Positions 23,525-25,747 of a stretch of 25,747 nt of DNA are shown here, in pieces. A program made the translations under genes and the position numbers. Each line of letters starts with the position of its first letter. The first letter of the stretch is position 1. Origin of the DNA: Timburyella sp030842085 (GTDB lineage: Bacteria > Bacillota > Clostridia > Oscillospirales > Acutalibacteraceae); contig JAUUSE010000023.1 in the NCBI GenBank assembly GCA_030842085.1, positions 1 to 25,747 of the forward strand, written 5' to 3'. The notes under the pieces are model-generated. The model saw nothing but the letters and a program-made list of their open reading frames with translations, did no database searches and was not told where the DNA came from.

Positions 23525-25603
23525 ATGAAAACAGAATATATTTTAGAGGGACTTGACTGCGCTAACTGCGCAGCTAAAATTTCCGACAAAATTTCAAAGC
23601 TTGACGGATTTAATGAAGTAAATCTTAATTTTGCCACTAAAACTCTCACCGTTAAATCTGAACTTAGCGAAAATGTTGTTTTCGACAAAGTTGTTAAGAC
23701 GGTTAACTCTATTGAGGATGGGGTTGCCGTTAAAAGAGCGTCGGAAAAAGGAAAATCCTCAGGCACTGACAAAAGAAAACTTTTAATTGATGGAATCACC
23801 ATTGCTGTAGCAGCCGTTATGTGCGCACTTACCTTGATTCCGGGAATTAACGCCATAGTTAAAACTATAATAATCGCAGCTGCACTTATTATAGCCGGTT
23901 ATGATATTATATGGGCTGCGCTCAAAAACATTGTTAAATTTAATATAGATGAAAAGGTTTTGCTTATTATAGCCGTCACGGCCGCCTTTATTATAGGCGA
24001 GTATTATGAAGCTGCAATAGTTATGATACTCTTTAAGCTAGGCGAGATGTTTGAGGATATATCTACCAACCGTTCGCGCAGAGAAATTGAGGCGCTGGCG
24101 GATATTCGTCCCGATAAGGCGGACGTTATAATGCCGGACGGCTCTATTCAAACACGCAATGCCGAAAATGTCGGCATTGGCGATATTATTGCTATTAAGC
24201 CTTATGAGCGTATTCCGCTCGACGGCTATATAATTGAAGGCGCCACCACGCTGGACTCCTCTGCCCTTACCGGCGAGAGTATGCCAATTGAGGCCTCGGA
24301 AAACACCGAGGTAATGAGCGGAATGCTCAACTGCGGCGGATTTATTAAAGTAAAGGTCACAAAGTCTTACGGCCAGTCTGCCGCCTCCAGAATTATAGAG
24401 ATGGTGAAGGAGTCCTCTGCCAACAAAGGCAGAACAGATAAATATATAACAAAGTTTGCCAAGGTATATACGCCAATAGTCGTTATTGCCGCTGTGCTGC
24501 TCTGTGTTGTGCCGTCGCTCATCTTCGGTAATTTTGTAAGCTGGCTGCAAAAGTCGCTTGTACTGTTAGTCGCCTCCTGCCCATGCGCGCTCGTTATATC
24601 AATACCGCTTGGATTTTTTGCAGCGTCGGGCGCTGCATCCAAAAACGGCATACTGATTAAGGGCGGAAAGTTTGTTGAAGCATTGGCTCAGGCGAGAGCT
24701 GTAGTCTTTGATAAAACCGGAACGCTTACAACCGGGAAGCTGTCAGTAGGCAAAGTCAATGCGGCTGATGGATGTTTGGAAAGGGATGTTCTCAAATATG
24801 CCGCTGTCACTGATAAATATTCCTCTCACCCGGCGGCCAAGGCCATTATAAGCAAATATACCGACGCCTATGGCGATGTGCCGGATGGAGAAGAATATAT
24901 GGAAACACCGGGCCATGGCGCCGCCGCTGTTATAGACGGCAAAAAAGTTCTCTGCGGCTCGGCCAAATGGATGATAAAAAACGGCTGTGATATATCGGCA
25001 TTGCCGCCGGCATCTGTGTATGTATCGGCCGACGGAAAGGTTATGGGCTCTATTGAAATATCCGACACCGTGCGGGAAGAAAGTGCACAGACTATAAAAG
25101 AGCTTAAAGATTTGGGCATTAAGCATACGGCAATGCTGAGCGGCGACAGCAATGAAGTTTGCGCGGCTGTTGCTAATGAGTGCGCTCTTGATGAATACAG
25201 CGCATCACTGCTGCCGGAGCAAAAAGTTGAAAAGCTCAACAAAATTAAGGCGGATTACGGAACTACTATATTCGTCGGCGATGGAATAAATGATGCTCCT
25301 GTTTTAGCTGCAGCGGACGCCGGCGCGGCCATGGGGCTTGGCAGTGACGCGGCTATTGAGTCTGCCGACGTTGTGCTCGTTTCCGACAGTCCGGCACAGC
25401 TGCCGCAGGCGCTTAAAATATGCAAAAGAGCTATGGGCGTTATTAAATTCAACATTGTCTTTGCACTTGCGGTAAAAGCATTAGTTTTTATTCTCGTGCC
25501 GTTTGGACTTGCAAACATGTGGATGGCTGTTGTCGCTGATGTGGGCGTATCCATACTTTCTGTTCTAAATGCTACCAGAATACTGCGCTTTGGAAAAAGA
25601 TAA
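23525..25603 (+). CDS. cadA: Zn/Cd/Pb-exporting P1B-type ATPase (CadA/ZntA type)
   Basis: This is a membrane pump of 692 residues for efflux of soft divalent cations. ATG 23525 has AAGGTG eight bases upstream. A short N-terminal metal-binding domain has GLDCANCA (C12, C15). Next come the actuator motif TGES, the membrane CPC in SCPCALVISIP, the phosphorylation site DKTGTLTTG, the HP motif (SSHPAAKAI) and GDGINDAPVLAAADAG. The last helices read NIVFALAVKALVF and WMAVVADVGVSILSVLNATRIL. The Lys and Asp in these are the signature of the Zn/Cd/Pb (P1B-2) subgroup rather than copper pumps. Its pairing with an SmtB-like repressor supports Zn and Cd as inducers. Confidence 0.94.
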   Translation: MKTEYILEGLDCANCAAKISDKISKLDGFNEVNLNFATKTLTVKSELSENVVFDKVVKTVNSIEDGVAVKRASEKGKSSGTDKRKLLIDGITIAVAAVMCALTLIPGINAIVKTIIIAAALIIAGYDIIWAALKNIVKFNIDEKVLLIIAVTAAFIIGEYYEAAIVMILFKLGEMFEDISTNRSRREIEALADIRPDKADVIMPDGSIQTRNAENVGIGDIIAIKPYERIPLDGYIIEGATTLDSSALTGESMPIEASENTEVMSGMLNCGGFIKVKVTKSYGQSAASRIIEMVKESSANKGRTDKYITKFAKVYTPIVVIAAVLLCVVPSLIFGNFVSWLQKSLVLLVASCPCALVISIPLGFFAASGAASKNGILIKGGKFVEALAQARAVVFDKTGTLTTGKLSVGKVNAADGCLERDVLKYAAVTDKYSSHPAAKAIISKYTDAYGDVPDGEEYMETPGHGAAAVIDGKKVLCGSAKWMIKNGCDISALPPASVYVSADGKVMGSIEISDTVREESAQTIKELKDLGIKHTAMLSGDSNEVCAAVANECALDEYSASLLPEQKVEKLNKIKADYGTTIFVGDGINDAPVLAAADAGAAMGLGSDAAIESADVVLVSDSPAQLPQALKICKRAMGVIKFNIVFALAVKALVFILVPFGLANMWMAVVADVGVSILSVLNATRILRFGKR

Positions 25604-25682
25604 TTTTAACTGCATCTAAGATTTATAAAGATATTAAAAATACAACTTATAAACATTTTATCTCTTTACACCGATTTTAAAA

Positions 25683-25717
25683 TTACAGAAAACGGCAGTG
25701 TGAAACTTTTTCTGTAA
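25683..25717 (+). terminator. Weak terminator-like hairpin after cadA
   Basis: TTACAGAAAA (25683-25692) pairs with TTTTCTGTAA (25708-25717) around a loop of about 15 bases. It is AT-rich and has no clear T-run after it. It lies about 80 bases past the cadA stop. Confidence 0.4.
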
Positions 25718-25741
25718 ATATGTAATTGAAGAGGTTCTTCT

Positions 25742-25747
25742 ATGGTA
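25742..25747 (+). other. Possible start of a further gene, cut by the window end
   Basis: An ATG at 25742 follows GAAGAGG (25729-25735) with six bases between, a plausible ribosome site. Only two codons are visible, so the product cannot be told. Confidence 0.25.

Noticed and set aside
1..25747. CRISPR array, insertion sequence or complete prophage
   Set aside because: No regularly spaced repeats, transposase or phage structural genes were seen. The only mobile-element protein with recognisable motifs is the truncated integrase.

Overview
The window looks like a low-to-moderate GC Bacillota chromosome, probably a gut-type Clostridia member. The evidence is Gram-positive style ribosome sites (AGGAGG/GAAAGG), the trmK-nif3 pair, an RqcH/NFACT gene, DegV, T-rich intrinsic terminators, and a hexosamine (mucin or milk-glycan sugar) salvage cassette. 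No species can be named from sequence alone.

Layout. (1) 1-1330 is the scar of an integrative element. It starts with the 3' part of a tRNA-Trp gene and its terminator, then a tandem 12-bp repeat, then a tyrosine recombinase that loses its catalytic C-terminus. The break runs directly into a histidine kinase that has lost its N-terminal sensor. (2) 1327-5285 holds an envelope-type block on the plus strand: sensor kinase, OmpR-type regulator, an EamA transporter, then after a terminator a PAP2 phosphatase (apparently frameshifted at a T6 tract) and a DedA protein. PAP2 and DedA together suggest undecaprenyl-phosphate recycling. (3) 5480-7424, minus strand, holds a broken unknown gene, a GlcG/HbpS-like protein and an AraC regulator. 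(4) 7887-12660 is a cation operon. A good sigma-A promoter is followed by a structured leader in which a closing helix and an intrinsic terminator are mutually exclusive. Then come a P-type ATPase with the signature residues of the Na,K-ATPase (P2C) group and two RCK/TrkA subunits. (5) 12803-18094 is housekeeping: degV, a DUF1858 redox-disulfide protein, trmK, a Nif3 protein and rqcH. A possible small RNA follows at about 18166-18280. (6) 18395-22695 is a sugar cassette on the minus strand (nucleotidyltransferase, NahK-type hexosamine 1-kinase, galE) with a divergent AraC regulator and repeated sequences between them. (7) 22986-25603 is a metal-resistance operon: promoter, 12-2-12 palindromic operator, SmtB-like ArsR repressor and a Zn/Cd/Pb P1B-ATPase.

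The strongest candidate for something undescribed is the riboswitch-like leader at about 7922-8082 together with the operon it precedes, a Na,K-ATPase-like pump cotranscribed with two RCK gating subunits but no channel gene in view. I could not match the leader to a known riboswitch class by eye. The other notable observations are the integrase/kinase junction, the PAP2 frameshift and the candidate small RNA.
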